A stretch of DNA of 64,000 nt from Sordaria brevicollis (GCA_033439795.1 JAUTDP010000015.1:1054001-1118000), one strand, 5' to 3'. Counted from the stretch's first letter, positions 1 to 12,293 are shown. Translations and numbers: made by a program. Notes: generated from the sequence alone by a model not told the origin.

Positions 1-622
1 ACGGTAGTTGACGGCAACGTAGACATACGGCTTACCCATGTTGATAGCATTAGTAACAAGGGGAGCGCCATCGTACATGGAAGCCCATCCGAGCTACGAG
101 TTGTTAGCGTCTTTGTGTAGCACGGACAGAACCTGGGTTGCTCACCTCGAAACCACCACCGAAGATCCAGAAAAGAACGGGAAGCTTGTCACCGGCCTTG
201 GTGCCCTTGGGGCGAGTGATGGAAATGGTCAAGCAGTCCTCTTTGATGTTGAGAGCCTTGTTGAATAGCTGCGTGTTAACGAGCTTATCGATAACCTGAG
301 GCAGGAATTCGTTGGAGGAGGTGTCGGCAAGGAACTGGGGGCACGCAGGAGCAATGCCAGAAGCATCAAAGACGCCGAGAGACGAGTTAAGTCTCACAGG
401 AGGCTTGAGGCGGAGGTTGCCGGTGGGAGGGAGGGCGAAAGGGATTCCGTTGAAGCCCTCGGTGAGGATGCCGTTAGCACCCACGATAGTACCAGCTGAA
501 GCAACAACTGTAGGCCTAGCTCGCTTGTCCAACACCTGTGTAGGGGGTTGTGGCTCAGCTGGGGCACAGAGGCCAGCAGAGACCAGAGAGGAGGCAAGGA
601 GAGCTTTGGTGAAGCCCTTCAT
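1..622 (-). CDS. Secreted type-B carboxylesterase/lipase, partial (3' part lies beyond the left edge)
   Basis: Exon 1 runs from the ATG at 622 to 146. A 52-nt intron (145-94, GTGAGC...TAG) follows, and exon 2 continues in frame off the left edge at 1. The visible product is about 190 aa. It starts with a hydrophobic signal peptide (MKGFTKALLASSLVSAGLCA), then a fold typical of the carboxylesterase type-B alpha/beta hydrolases: a PFALPPTGNLRLKPP-like segment, the EDCL signature near residue 129, and the oxyanion-hole loop FGGGFE at about residues 154-159. After splicing the reading continues as LGWASMYDG, as expected for the family. The catalytic Ser (GESAG), Glu/Asp and His would lie outside the window, so completeness cannot be judged. 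The substrate is unknown; secreted fungal members hydrolyse lipids or other esters. The start is the only ATG that gives a full signal peptide. Confidence 0.85.
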
Positions 623-3600
623 GGTGACGGTTTAGCCCGGAGTGGATGGGGAAGGGGAGGAAGGGAAGGAGAGGGAACAGTCCTTGACGTCTCTTCGGTT
701 CTGACGACATTTCGAAAATGGCGGGATGGTGATGGTTTAATACTCATGTTGACCGTGGATCCATCTCACAACAACAGCTAAAGTCCGTAGTCCCTTGACC
801 CCGGTCCATTCAGTTGGACGACAGATGGGGATGGGCAGGGGACTTCGCAAGCCAGGCCGAAAATGAGTGAAGACTTCCGGTTTGCTTGCGTCTTTCACCC
901 CGCATTTTGGTGGTCGTGGTGTTGGGTTGCTGACCGGAGCAACGGACAGTCGGGAGGCTCTTTCATGGTTGTAAGCAAGGCCAGGTGACCATGTGCCAAC
1001 ATGGAGATATGGACGAGACGGGCAAGTGGCCGAAGGTTAGGGGAGCATTTCCCCAGATTTTACCACCCTAACTACCGCCCAGGTTACCAGCTCGGGCACC
1101 GTTATTGGCAATTTTCTGGTGTTTGTTATTTTGGGTGGCCGGGTGGTTTTCCTTTCCTTGTGAGCAGCGGACAGGGCAGTGTGACTGCTACAGCGACGGT
1201 GCTGAGAGAAACCATCACGAACCCATGTTGAGGACTCCGCTTCCCCGTGGGGAAAGCCCTAGTGAGCAACACGTCAATTGGTGACATTCGTGGTCACTAT
1301 CCATGATAGCGTAGATCTTGCCCGGGGGAAAATGCAACCTCAGAAGACCTTTTGCGAGTTTTTGGGTGCCCAACACCACCAAGCAAAATCTTGCCAGAGT
1401 GCGAGATGGTGACCACTGACCAGCTCCTTTGGAAGAGCACATGGCATGTGAAAGATGTGCACAACCAGTTCTGTTCCTGAAGGTGTGTCAGCCGTGTGCC
1501 TGGCGGTGTTCCTGTGCCTGGCGCTAGGTTGGAAGCCTCGGTCTCGTGTAGGTAAGGATAGACGTCGATAAAGGAGCGCCGTCGGTAGTTAGGTTGGCCA
1601 TGGTTGGATGAGAGCTTTTCCAACTTCCGATCCAGAGTGAGGGGTACCCGGCCAAGAGTTGGAGTAGCTCTGGCTACAACTACTACAGTAGCTCACGAGG
1701 TCGGGTACCTTGTTGGTGTACGAGTACGGCGAGGCTCTGGAGACGGTAATCAAAGGCTATCCGGGACAGTCCTTGCGGTGAGATTGTCCCTGAAAATTTG
1801 ATGGTGATGAAGATATCCCCATTGCATTTCGAGTCGTCACGGGCCGATATCAGGTGAAGCAAGACAAGAATAGAGGCCATGGATGGCGATGTTGCCGCTT
1901 GGGAAGGTTTTGAAGCCACCACGCATGGTTCAAGACAATTCAGCTGAGATACGAGGGGTACCTAGCTGAGGTGAATCATGGAGGTAACATTGTTAGAGAC
2001 AGAAACAAGAAAGAAGCACAAAACCGACGAAAGCCAAAGTTGTTCGAAAATGGAAAGAGAAACGAGAACGAAACAAAAAGTGGAAAAGAGGAAACAAGTG
2101 GTGAAGAGTGGATCAACCGCAGGTGGGTTGGGGCATCATGTGGAGCCCGGTGGTTGGTATATAGTGAGAGCCGGCGCTTGAGTGCTATTCATCCAGTGCG
2201 GAAGGAAGGGCAGGGACTCGGTAGCGGCATTTCCAAGCCGGGGTTCCTTCCCTGCTGGTGATAGCGCACGGCATCTTCCATCTTTCCTTTTGTCAACTCT
2301 TTCCCTGGAATCGCTGCCCAAGAAAGAAATTGTTGCGGCTTTGGAAGGAAAGTCGGCACCATGGATTGAACCTCGAAAAAGAGAAATTGCAGTTCGGTCT
2401 CGGAGCCGCCGCCGAGTCGATTCTGCGGTGCAACAACTTACCTCTAACCGCCCACTTCCCTTCCCTTGCCATCTGCATTTCGTTATCGACTCCATTCCGA
2501 CCCACGACGGCGTCAATCTTAGCAGTGGTCCAAAACTGCCCACGACTGGATCCCATTATCCAATACTCTTTCCAAACGGCCCGTTTGATACTCAACAATG
2601 CCAATTCCTCAACAAGGCAAAAAACTTTTCGTTTAGAAATGGAGTTTGCCTCTGGGCGTTGTTACCGTGACCGCTGCGGATATCGTGCCGTTGAGTCGTT
2701 TGCGAGTTGGATCAAGATTCCAGGCTAAATTCTCGGCCTAGGCAAACTCTCCGACATCAAGCTTTCTTTTCCTTTCATGTGAAAGACAACTCCAATTTCC
2801 AGCTGCTAACTATCGTGAGGGGTGGAAGTTAGTGTTGGTCATCCAAAGGAACCGTACACAAACTCCAACTGCAAGACTCATCACGTTCGGATACAAGCGC
2901 CGACGACGACAACTTTGAGAGCTCACCTCCACCATCTCGCAGGAACCGAATCGGAGAAAATCTAGGGTACGGGATCACGTTAAACGGCAAACGGCTATGG
3001 CGGCTTAATTAGTAGCCAAGTCCAAACCAACCACCACCACCGCACCCACTCCTCCCTCGTGTTCGTGATGTTTTTCAGAGGTGGTGGTTGCTGATCTCAA
3101 CACCACGCCAAGAGGAGAAGTTGGGGTAAACGCTCACACTAAACCACCACTACGACTGGCGGCGGAGAGATGCGAAAAAAATGCGGGGTTATCCAATCAA
3201 ACTTTTTGCCGACGTTCTGACGTCTGCCAACCCTTTCCTTTCCCAGCTTTAGTTCCCTCAAGTTCTGAGGTTACTTCGACGCCAAAAAAGGGAGTCCAGA
3301 TCTTCCCGGACTATCGTCAACTACGATCTTCACCGACAGGAAAATGGCATGTGCAACAGGCTTGGAGAGAAATCATCTCCACTGCCGAATTGAATACCAG
3401 AATGGGTCTGGGTTGGTTTGTCGGTTCGGGGAGTTGGAGGATTGCGAGCACGAGAAGGATTTGACGGGAATAACTTTGGTGGCGTAACTCAATTGTTCGC
3501 CTGTCATCGATGCATGATCGATGAAGAACATTGAACCGACCGACGGACACTCGGACGGGAGGAAAGCATCTCCGAACTATGCCCTTCTCGAACACCAAGA

Positions 3601-4662
3601 TTGCTGTCTTTCGTCGAACAAGATCATCTTTCAAAGCATCATTAACGGGCAAAGCAGGTGTGCACCAGTCCTTTGTTTCTCCAGGTACGAGTGTTGTGAA
3701 GTCCTAGCCCTCCGAGATTGCTACATATTTCAAAAGGCCCACGAGGCCCCCGACTTGTCATCACTCACCACACCATCTGTCAGGTACCACTATTCGATCG
3801 TCCCGTCTGCCACAATCCAGTATTTAGGTACACATGTCCCTCTGTAGCCTGATCATCACACCCAGTCCCGCAAAAAGGGGGGCCAAGCGACGCAGGACAG
3901 CCACTTGATAAAGGCTTGTCTCTTGTTCCTGACGATGAGCAGCCTGTTCCTGACGATCCGAGGCAGTGGGTTTGTCAATACCTCTAGCTTGCGGGTCTTT
4001 TCCACGTGTCAAGCAGCACGAATGTGATGGATGCTTATGCTCAAGCGTGGATAGAGCCGGGTGGATGTGATGGATGCACATAACATATCTGGAAGAAACC
4101 TGGAACACATTTGAGGACTGCGAACTTGGCGATGCAGATTCGCAGCGATTTGAAAGCCCGCATGTGAGAAGTGACTGGAGTTTTGGTGTAGCTTGGCCAA
4201 CATATATCGCAGCTAGCCTCTTGGGACGAGTACCGGTTGTCAGTACATTCTTGAGGGACGCGGAAATCCAAAGACGGTGTAATAAGTGGTAGGTAGGTAT
4301 TCGTAATCGTACACTACGTTGGAGTTGTTCTTAGGGTGGGTTCGAGGCTGAAGCAGATCACCCATATGCCTAGAGGCTCTTGTCCAGCCCGAACCAGCTC
4401 AAGCACTGCCATCTCCACCGAGGCCGTATGTATTCCCCCGAGGTGACTATCCCCAAGAAGGACGGGATCGCGATGTTACCCCTTTCTCCACCCAACTACT
4501 TCCCCAAGATCCCAATTTCGGGTCCCCAGCTTCCAAGTCTTCTGCTTCAAACTCGAATCTCGCCTTGTCATGGTTCAAATACCTAGACCGCTACACACCG
4601 CCTCCCCTCGTCTGATCTGGGTTGTCATACCTTCTGTGCCACTTCCAGTTGAACCCAAAACC
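623..4662. other. Long intergenic stretch, no supported gene
   Basis: About 4 kb lies between the esterase start and the 3' end of the microprotein gene. Open frames here are short, carry no recognisable domain and show no consistent splice structure. The right side of the esterase (623-900) should hold its promoter and leader. A 13-bp direct repeat (TGTTCCTGACGAT at 3923-3935 and 3944-3956) is the only small-scale structure I noticed. Confidence 0.5.
3923..3956. repeat. Short direct repeat, 13 bp, 21-bp period
   Basis: TGTTCCTGACGAT occurs at 3923-3935 and again at 3944-3956. The copies are separated by 8 bp in non-coding DNA. No function is suggested by the surroundings. Confidence 0.6.
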
Positions 4663-5101
4663 TCAGAGCTTGTTGACCTCATCATTAACCACATTGTTGA
4701 TCTCAGGAAGAAGGGCAGCAGGGATGCCTTCCTTCTCTGCTATCTCGTCGACGACTATACGAAAACGAAAGCAAGCAATTTTGAATCAGCTAATCTTTCC
4801 CCATGCCGTAGATCACAAGAATTTTGGGATAGGGGTTGAGAGGATGAAAGGGAGCGAGGTAGAAATAAGACTCACTACTGTCAACAACGGCATCCTCCTC
4901 GGCCTCATGGCCGGTTTTATCGGCTGCTACTTGTTCTGCGGCGCTGGAAATTATAAAGAAAAAAAGGGGGAGGTTAGTAACATGCTTGCCATATGACCTG
5001 GACATGAAATGAAGCAGGGGTGGAATGTGGATTCAAAAGGTGCCGTACTCCTGGCCGTCAACAGCGTCGACGACTTCTTCGACAAAGTCTTCTAGACCCA
5101 T
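4663..5101 (-). CDS. Three-exon acidic microprotein, 70 aa, unknown function
   Basis: Exons are 5101-5049, 4943-4876 and 4754-4663. Intron 1 (5048-4944, 105 nt) has donor GTACGG, a textbook branch site TTACTAAC and acceptor TTTCCAG. Intron 2 (4875-4755) has donor GTGAGT and acceptor GTATAG. Splicing joins phases 2 and 1 cleanly into an uninterrupted 70-residue protein that starts MGLEDFVEEVVDAVDGQ and ends NNVVNDEVNKL. It is strongly acidic, with repeated V-D-E patterns and no signal peptide, Cys or membrane segment. A central segment (IVDEIAEKEGIPAALLPEIN) looks like a helix-turn-helical stretch. Two in-frame donors 3 nt apart (4878 and 4875) would add or drop one Ser. I do not recognise the family. 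The clean phase logic with consensus splice signals makes a real gene likely; expression is unproven. Confidence 0.7.
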
Positions 5102-6781
5102 CGTTATGAATTTTTCTCGGTGGGGTTGTTCTGGCGTGTCTGTCCGAGTAGTGGTAAAGAGATTTGAGCCAGGGAAGTTAAGGCGGTGGTGGCGGTTTGT
5201 AGAGAGTGATAGGTAGTATCTGTTTAGTTTCGATATTATGAAAGTCGGTTTCGTGTCATGTAGAATAAATATGAGGGTTGCCCAAGTCTTCAATAGGTAA
5301 GAATAGCAATGTAAGATGAAAGTGTGAGGAATGTTCTCTTGTTGTCTCGGAGTCTCCGTCTCGAAACGAGGAAACATTGGAGGCCTGTGGCGGCCACCAA
5401 CCTAAACGACGGAGTGGCCGATCAGAACAGCAAAACTTGCACATAGGGAAGTAGCGATCGAGTGGGCATTGGTATCTGCGGAATCATGGCAGGCATACGG
5501 CCACTACCTCGGAATATAGGTGCTCCTTGCTCGTGCGAAAACTTTTCCTCGGAAGGCACGAACATCGCGACTTCCGCTTCTGACTGACGTGCAAGGCGGA
5601 ATAGGCAGGGCCGGGGACGCGTATTTGTCCAACTACTATCGCAGCTGCCTGATACAGAATTTCCGATGCAATGAAATGAACAGGAGAGACCAAGTGCAAG
5701 ATTGCCGTCCATGTCAGATCTGAGGGCAACAACAAAAAGTGAACCAACACCGAAGTCATCCATGCCGCAGATATCCCATGTTCGGCAGTTCTAAACTTAC
5801 CAATAGTCTAAAGGTTCATTTCGAGTCCAGGTCTGATCGGCGCAATGCACGTACGAGATCATTTCATCGGTTTCAAGTGATACGGGCACAGGTACAAACA
5901 CTGACAGATGGACTTGACAGCTTGTGGGACTTGTGGTAGGCCAAAGTACGTCTTCTCAATAGGGCTGCGTAGGTGTATAGATGGAACGGGGTGTTCGAAC
6001 TTCGGATGCATATGGTCAGGTCCGAGTGCAGGAGGGTTTACGTTAATTGTTGATGTGCCGGATGGAGGCTTCCTCAATTCCTTTCATAGAGTTCATGTTA
6101 TGAGTGAGCGTTGTGGAAACATTGAGAATTGGATGGAGATGTGATCGTAAACGCTTAATATTCGGATCCGCTTAGAAGGCACTACCTTTTACATAGTCCA
6201 TAATGAAAACAATGCCTATGGATAGGTTACCAAAATGAAGGCGGCCTACATCGATTATTGACAAACGCTCGAAGAGCAACCCCGTGACGCTGGTGGCTAT
6301 GTTTCAACATCACACCAACAATCAAAAACAGGATCCGTGTACTCGGACAGACCCCATCTTCATGTTATCTTTACAAATGACTCGAGTACTCACAACACCA
6401 AGCATCGATAAGCCATGAATTCAAATTTTTGAACGCAAAGGGGGTATCGTTTCCATATTTCCCTAAAGCTTCCGATCTCAGACGCCAATGCCATCCTCGT
6501 AACTCAAGACTTTCCCATGCCCGTTCGTAGTATCCCACCTCTTTCTATTCCTCCCGATTCCATCCCATAGTTCCGTTTACATGATTTTATACTCCCAATG
6601 ATACATTGATAATCATGACAAAGTGACTCCATACCCTGACAACGACAAACAGTAAATCACCATACTATGACAGAACGCATCGTGTTGTTGGTCGCATAGA
6701 GAAGATTTGTGACTCCTCTCAATTTCGTGACCTCACCAACCGCCCCCTACCAGTACCCATCGGCCGACTGTGAGTTAGCAA
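5102..6781. other. Intergenic, promoter side of the microprotein gene and 3' side of the next gene
   Basis: About 1.7 kb with no supported coding region. The proximal part (5102-5400) should carry the leader and promoter of the microprotein gene. The part near 6500-6781 is the expected 3' UTR of the minus-strand gene that ends at 6782. I saw no repeats or RNA gene. Confidence 0.5.
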
Positions 6782-8593
6782 CTAACGGACCTCGACAGCA
6801 CTAGCAGACCTCGCCGTCCTCCTCCTCTTAGTATTCGGACTTAGCACCGCTGCGGCCGCGGACCGCTCTCGCTCTCGATCTGGTACTCCTGCTGTTGGTG
6901 TTCGACCCGCCGTCTCAGAAGACCCCCCACTCGTGCTGTCGCTCTCACCCGCTTCTGTGTCCTCGTCCTCTTCCGAAAAGCTGCTGTTATAAACCTCGGA
7001 TAGAGGTTCCCGTTGGCTGGTGTCACTGTCGCTAGTTATGCTCTCGCCTGAGGCCCTCTGGCTTTGGGAGCTGGTGGCGCTTCCTTGGCTGTTGTAGCCT
7101 TGACTGCTTTGCTGACTTCCTTCGGCCTGGTTTTGGCTGCCCGCTGGACTACTTTGCGTTTCTTCCCTCCCTCCCTGTCTCTCTGCCCGTCGTTTCCTCG
7201 AGTTGGACTCGTTCCTTGGTGTCGAATTGTTGGCGTCGTTGCTAGTATCGGGTCTGCGTGGTTCGACAAGATCATCCCAGAAGCCGATATGATCCGGGTG
7301 AGCATCAGAGTACACGTCCGGACCGACAATATCCTGCCCCAAGGCCCTAGCCAGACGCTCCTTCAAGCCGAGAATGGGCCAAAAGGGAACGGGCGTCATG
7401 GTGATGTCGAGACTAATCTGCTTCTTCGCTTTCTTGGAAGGTTGGGGCACCTTGAGCGGGTACAGCCACCGCTCCATGTAATCTGCCGTCACCGTCGCCG
7501 TGTAGACCAAAAACCGGGGGCTGTTCTCCATCCCTTCGTCATGGGCGATGATTGTCACCTTGGTGTCCACAAAGTCGGGCTTTCCCATCAAGAAAGGCCT
7601 TCCGTTACTGGAGCGGGTTGACTGTTGAGAGTCGGACTTTTGCGAGCATGGAACGTCTGGGTAGAAACGCGCTTGCGCCATGGAGACCATCATCGCAACA
7701 AGATATGGATCTTGGTCGGCGTCCGCGGGTATCAAATGTTTCGAACGCAACGCCTGTAGACTAGCGACAGCTGCGTTGACATTATCGGGCGTTTGGACGA
7801 CTCTGAACAGGTTCTGCCGTATGAATGCGACTTGCGACTTGTTAATGTACGCCAGTATCGGCATATTGGGTGTCTCCTGTACTATTTCGGGCTTCTGCGG
7901 CTCATATGGGCTATTGGGAGCGTAAAACGAGTCGTTTGGATTCTCGGGTACGCAAAAGGAGTTGTTTGGTAGCGTTGGTATCGTCGCGAATGAGCTAGCG
8001 TTGGGTGTCTTCCATAGACATGGAATGCGCACCGCCTTCCGGAAGACACGATGACCAAAGTAAATATCCAGCTCGGCGTTCATTTTTGGATTCGCAAGTC
8101 TGTCTGGGAAGAAGATGGCCATTGCATTCTTCATGGCCATGTTTTTGCAGAATATTCGAGTCATGGACGCCTCACTCCTCACGAGGGTGTGTAGCTGGTC
8201 GGTAAGCTGGCGCGCAAGAGGCGAAGGGTCGAGCCATCGTCCAGGTATCGGTTCCGGAACGGGCGTGACAATAGGGGCGCCTTCGGTGAATGATGCGCCG
8301 AGGAGAGAGGCATGGAGATCTGTCCAGCAAACAGGGAGAACGTAGAGCGATTTGCCCTGGTTATCATGCATAATATCGTATATAGAGCCTTCATCGGGGC
8401 GATATACCACGGGTACTTTGCGTTTCCTGGGGATGGTCCGTTTCCGGCGGCGCGGCGGCCATGACGTCGATGCTTCGGCACTTGGGCTGTTCAAGGCGGG
8501 GCCGTCGCTCTCGGAGGCTGTGGCCGGGGCCTGTTGTCGAAGGCTCGGTAATGGGCCAGATGTGTCGCTCGAGGCTGACATTGTGGTTATCAT
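6782..8593 (-). CDS. Uncharacterised Ser-rich protein, probably nuclear, 603 aa
   Basis: This is a single uninterrupted frame from ATG 8593 (a second ATG at 8581 is possible) to the stop at 6782. The N-terminus is low in complexity and contains a strong basic cluster (PPRRRKRTIPRKRKVP, about residues 45-60) that looks like a nuclear localisation signal. The middle (about residues 60-420) appears folded, with hydrophobic segments around YVLPVCWTDLH and VTVTADYMERWLYPL. The C-terminal third is Ser/Gln/Glu-rich and disordered, ending in another basic patch (NTKRRRTARS). I see no known catalytic motif. It may be a fungal-specific nuclear protein, but the function is unknown. The long open frame and coding-like composition make the gene itself convincing. 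Confidence 0.75.
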   Translation of the reverse strand: MITTMSASSDTSGPLPSLRQQAPATASESDGPALNSPSAEASTSWPPRRRKRTIPRKRKVPVVYRPDEGSIYDIMHDNQGKSLYVLPVCWTDLHASLLGASFTEGAPIVTPVPEPIPGRWLDPSPLARQLTDQLHTLVRSEASMTRIFCKNMAMKNAMAIFFPDRLANPKMNAELDIYFGHRVFRKAVRIPCLWKTPNASSFATIPTLPNNSFCVPENPNDSFYAPNSPYEPQKPEIVQETPNMPILAYINKSQVAFIRQNLFRVVQTPDNVNAAVASLQALRSKHLIPADADQDPYLVAMMVSMAQARFYPDVPCSQKSDSQQSTRSSNGRPFLMGKPDFVDTKVTIIAHDEGMENSPRFLVYTATVTADYMERWLYPLKVPQPSKKAKKQISLDITMTPVPFWPILGLKERLARALGQDIVGPDVYSDAHPDHIGFWDDLVEPRRPDTSNDANNSTPRNESNSRKRRAERQGGREETQSSPAGSQNQAEGSQQSSQGYNSQGSATSSQSQRASGESITSDSDTSQREPLSEVYNSSFSEEDEDTEAGESDSTSGGSSETAGRTPTAGVPDRERERSAAAAVLSPNTKRRRTARSASAVEVR

Positions 8594-10774
8594 GGCGCGC
8601 AAATGTCCAAACAAGGTACCGCTAGTAGAAACGAGGGACCTGAAGACAGGAGATGCCGATATTGGAGGCGCGCGTCAGCTGGTTTACTGTATAGAACTGA
8701 AGTGTGAATGTAACGTTGTTGGCGCGGCCCGGTGTAGCTCTTTCCAAACCGAGAGAGGGACGGTAAAGAATGTTCGGGATATAACCAAAACAAGTGAAAA
8801 GAGCACGATCGCGAAATGACTAGACGTACTCAAGTGTGTCCATGAAAGAATAAAATGACGGGGAACTATTCTCGAAAGGGGGAAGAGTTCCTGGTCAGGT
8901 CTTGTTCTTTTGTTGATTGCCGTCGGGCCCTCTCTATCGAGCGGAGCGCAGTGGATGCGACAGCTGTGCTAGGGCGCCTTGACAGGGCGGATCGGCGGCG
9001 GGCGCTGTAGGGAGTGATGCGCGCGTGCACGTTCCCTTTTCCTGGGGTCCCCTTTTTTGCTGTTAGTGGAAGGTCAGCCCCACGCACAAAACACAGGTGA
9101 AATCACCAAAATCGCGGCGCTGGTAAAACATGCAACAGACCAAACTCACCAAAGATGGTCCCTGGAATGGTGTGTTTTGTTTTTGTTTGAGGAATGGGTG
9201 AAAAACCGATCCAAGACTGGTCGCGACAGCAACGACTGAGTCACTGTGGAAAACGGAAGAAAAAAACACTAGGATCAAAGTTTGCCTCCTAGTTTTTAGT
9301 TCGCAAAAGTCGGAACGTCTTGTCCGGGTTCTTTTGTTTGACTTTTGCGCACGAAGATTGGAAGCGGAAGGGCTGCCCTGCCTGCAAAAGTGGTTCTTGG
9401 CCGGACTTTATGGAAAGCTTGCAGAAAGCAGAAAACAGGGTAGGCGGCAGAGAACTTAAGAAGAAGAAAGTCCTCCGTCGCCCTTTCTCGGTGGATGGCG
9501 CACGACGGCGCTTTTGATTCCGCGCGTGTGGGTGTGCGTTGCAGCTCACTCTAGCGTACTTGGAGTAGCGTGTGTGTGCCTGTTTCGGCTGATGGTGTGC
9601 CTGTGTGCGAGTGGCAATCCCGGATTTGCGTCGGATGAACATTTGTGCCAACAGAGAGCGGGAGACTCAACGACCAGCCAGCCAAGTCTGGACCCTTTCC
9701 GCTCTGTCTCTGGCTGATTTCATCATACTGCGACGCGCTAACACACGAGCTCCCGTGACCTGGTGGTCTTGGCATTCCCTCTTGTCTCTTCAATCACTCA
9801 ATGTCTCTGTCAAGAGTCTCACTCATCCCCCTTCTCATCCCTCCTTGGTAATGGAGCTCCCTGGTCGTTCAAACAGGCAGCGATGGGCGGAGTACGGCGT
9901 TCACGATGTTGGACCGCATCCTATCCAACCAACATGGTCGCGTTGGGTCTGACATGTTCTCCAACAATATCCAGATGGGGTAACTCTTACGGTGTGAACC
10001 TCGGACAATCTTCGTCCTTGATTATGGCCACCATAAAACCTGAAGAGATGAGAGCTTTCCAACACCATGTTCCATGTTGAGCGTCAGGCTCTGGTCTTTG
10101 TCTGGTCTCTTTTAAGACTGAACAGCAGTCCGGCCAGGACCAACCGGCGCTGACATCAACCACCACGTTGGCTGACTACACAACATGTGAAGACTCTTTG
10201 TGTAACATTTCCTTGTACGCTGACGGAACAGCATCATTGCTCGTTCACATTGATTCTCTTTGAACAGATGATGTACCGTGCATGAATCTCCGATCTCATC
10301 GCCGATTAACCGGGACTGGGCGGTTCCACTTTAGGCCGCAAAAACCCACTTTATCGGAGCCAACCGAACTGCTGCCTGCCCGATGACAGGGCCGGCTCCG
10401 GTGACTCTACACGTGAGGGTTGTCGGTGTTTTATAAGCCACGATGTTGACTCAGCCACTTCCAAGCCACAGTAGAGCTACTATCAACTTTGGAACTTGTC
10501 GGCCGCACAGACCAATTCGAGCTTCCAGGCGCAAGCAGCAGTGGCAGCGGTTCGTCACCGCCAGCTCGACGTCAGCGCAAGGAGCCGCTATCGCGGTCGG
10601 CAGGTCCAGGTCCAGGAAGGCCAGTCCAATCATCAACCCCATCACCCCGCAAGGCTGTGCTATACGCGGTCAAGTCAACACGACATTCTGTGAATACACT
10701 ATACTCCTACCTGACATTTGCATGTTCCGGCAATAGCTTCATAGAGGGAGCTTAAATAATACCAAACCGTCACA
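8594..10774. other. Divergent intergenic region
   Basis: About 2.2 kb separates the starts of the 603-aa gene (-) and ARPC3 (+), so it should contain both promoters. Open frames inside are short and without recognisable products. The last 340 bp before ARPC3 are the likely leader of that gene. Confidence 0.5.
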
Positions 10775-11674
10775 ATGCCGGTAAGCCACCACCACCAAGC
10801 TCCAACCCAGCCGCTATGCGCATAGCTTCCCCCAAGCTACAGACAGCTACCCCTTAATCACCCTACTCGTCCAAGAGCTCCAAGTCCACGATCGCAATCG
10901 CAATCGCATCACCACCACGAACCAACCGCTTTGCGCCAATCGCCATTCGTCGCCAACAGATAGGATTCAAGCCACATCCAAAATCACACACAATGTACTA
11001 ACCACCCGTCTTTCACAGGCCTACAACTCCGTCTTCAACGCCGACCCCTCCCCCCGCCTAATCGGGAACTTCCCCCTCCTGCCCCTTCGCACTAAGATCC
11101 GGGGTCCCGTCTACCCCCTACCCTTCCCCGACCCTCCGCTGGCCGCCAACGAGTCTCCCGACCCGGACTCGGAATCCTACGACATCTTGGACGAAACCCT
11201 GGCCCTGTTTCGGGCCAACACCTTCTTCCGCAACTTCGAGATCCAGGGTCCCGCCGATCGTCTCTTGGTGTACGGAATCTGGTTCATCAGCGACTGTCTG
11301 ACGAGGATCAAGCCCCATTACGGTGTCAGGGAGGCGACTAAAGAAGTGAATAATGCGACGCTGGACGTCAACTTTGCGTTGCCGGGGGATCCGGGGTGGC
11401 CTTTGAATCAGGTGAGTCTTGACGTTCCAGGAGGATAGATATTGGGTTGCGGATGGGACTGGAGGGCAGGGCTGACAAAGGATGCGAACGACAGATGTAC
11501 GAACCCCCCCGCGACCGTCAAGACGCCGAGGTCCTCCGCCAGTACATGTCGCAGGTCCGCCAGGAGCTGGCGCAGAGGTTACTCGCCCGTGTGTACGATG
11601 ATGAGACCGAGGACAAGCCGAGCAAGTGGTGGTTGAGCTTTACCAAGAGGAAGTTTATGGGCAAGGGGCTCTGA
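10775..11674 (+). CDS. ARPC3: Actin-related protein 2/3 complex subunit 3 (p21-Arc), 192 aa
   Basis: Exons are 10775-10780, 11019-11411 and 11495-11674. The first coding exon is only six bases (ATG CCG). It is followed by a 238-nt intron with donor GTAAGC, branch TACTAAC and acceptor TTTCACAG. Intron 2 (11412-11494) has GTGAGT, GCTGAC and ACAG. The product starts MPAYNSVFNADPSPRLIGNF and includes LLPLRTKIRGP, the hallmark N-terminus of ARPC3. It continues with DILDETLALFRANTFFRNFEI and a C-terminal ...KWWLSFTKRKFMGKGL. The length matches the family (about 175-190 aa). It is a structural subunit of the seven-protein Arp2/3 complex that nucleates branched actin at endocytic patches and hyphal tips. 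The tiny first exon decides the start, because without it the protein would lack an initiator. Confidence 0.95.
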
Positions 11675-12293
11675 TGGGTGTCTCCTTGGGTATCGCCAAG
11701 GTCACGTCACGCTGAGTCGCAAAGTAGAATACGTACTCTATACAGAAATAATATCTTAGTTTCCTAGACCTGCGGCAGTATACATGTGGAGGAGATCAGG
11801 AGGGCATGATAGTTGTTGTAACAGTTGATGTGTTAGATTCGAATAATGACAGAGAAATGCGTATACAGGACCGTCTGCCATACGTCGAGAAGAAGGTCAG
11901 GAACTTCATGTGCTATAAGCGAAAATTACGGCAGCTCTATACTCTGTGCAAGTGGTATCTAAGCTCAAAACGAGATCTATGCCTCTCTGACTGCCTTGCT
12001 GCCTATCCTAGATAATAGGCTATATGAATCACGAACCGTTTCCTCTTCCATAACCCTTTCAACATCTCGGGGCCAAGTATGCACCGTCAATAAAAGACGG
12101 TCATTACCATCATCCTGGGCTAACTGAGTCCATGTCTGATATAATCGGCCTCAAACCTAGCGCTATTCTGTCTTGCGCCGAGCCCCAAGTCCGAATGCTG
12201 CTCAAGAACAGTCCACCAAAGCTTCTCTGGAGCCCCATTGGGACTACCCATCCTTCAAATCCTCTTCAACTTCATGTCCGATCAGCCCATCAC
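11675..12293. other. Convergent intergenic region
   Basis: 619 bp between the stop codons of ARPC3 (+) and TRM6 (-). It should hold the two 3' UTRs. I see no gene in it. Confidence 0.6.

Noticed and set aside
2136..2728. Several overlapping frames of 100-160 codons on both strands
   Set aside because: Mutually overlapping, no codon-bias consistency, no family resemblance.
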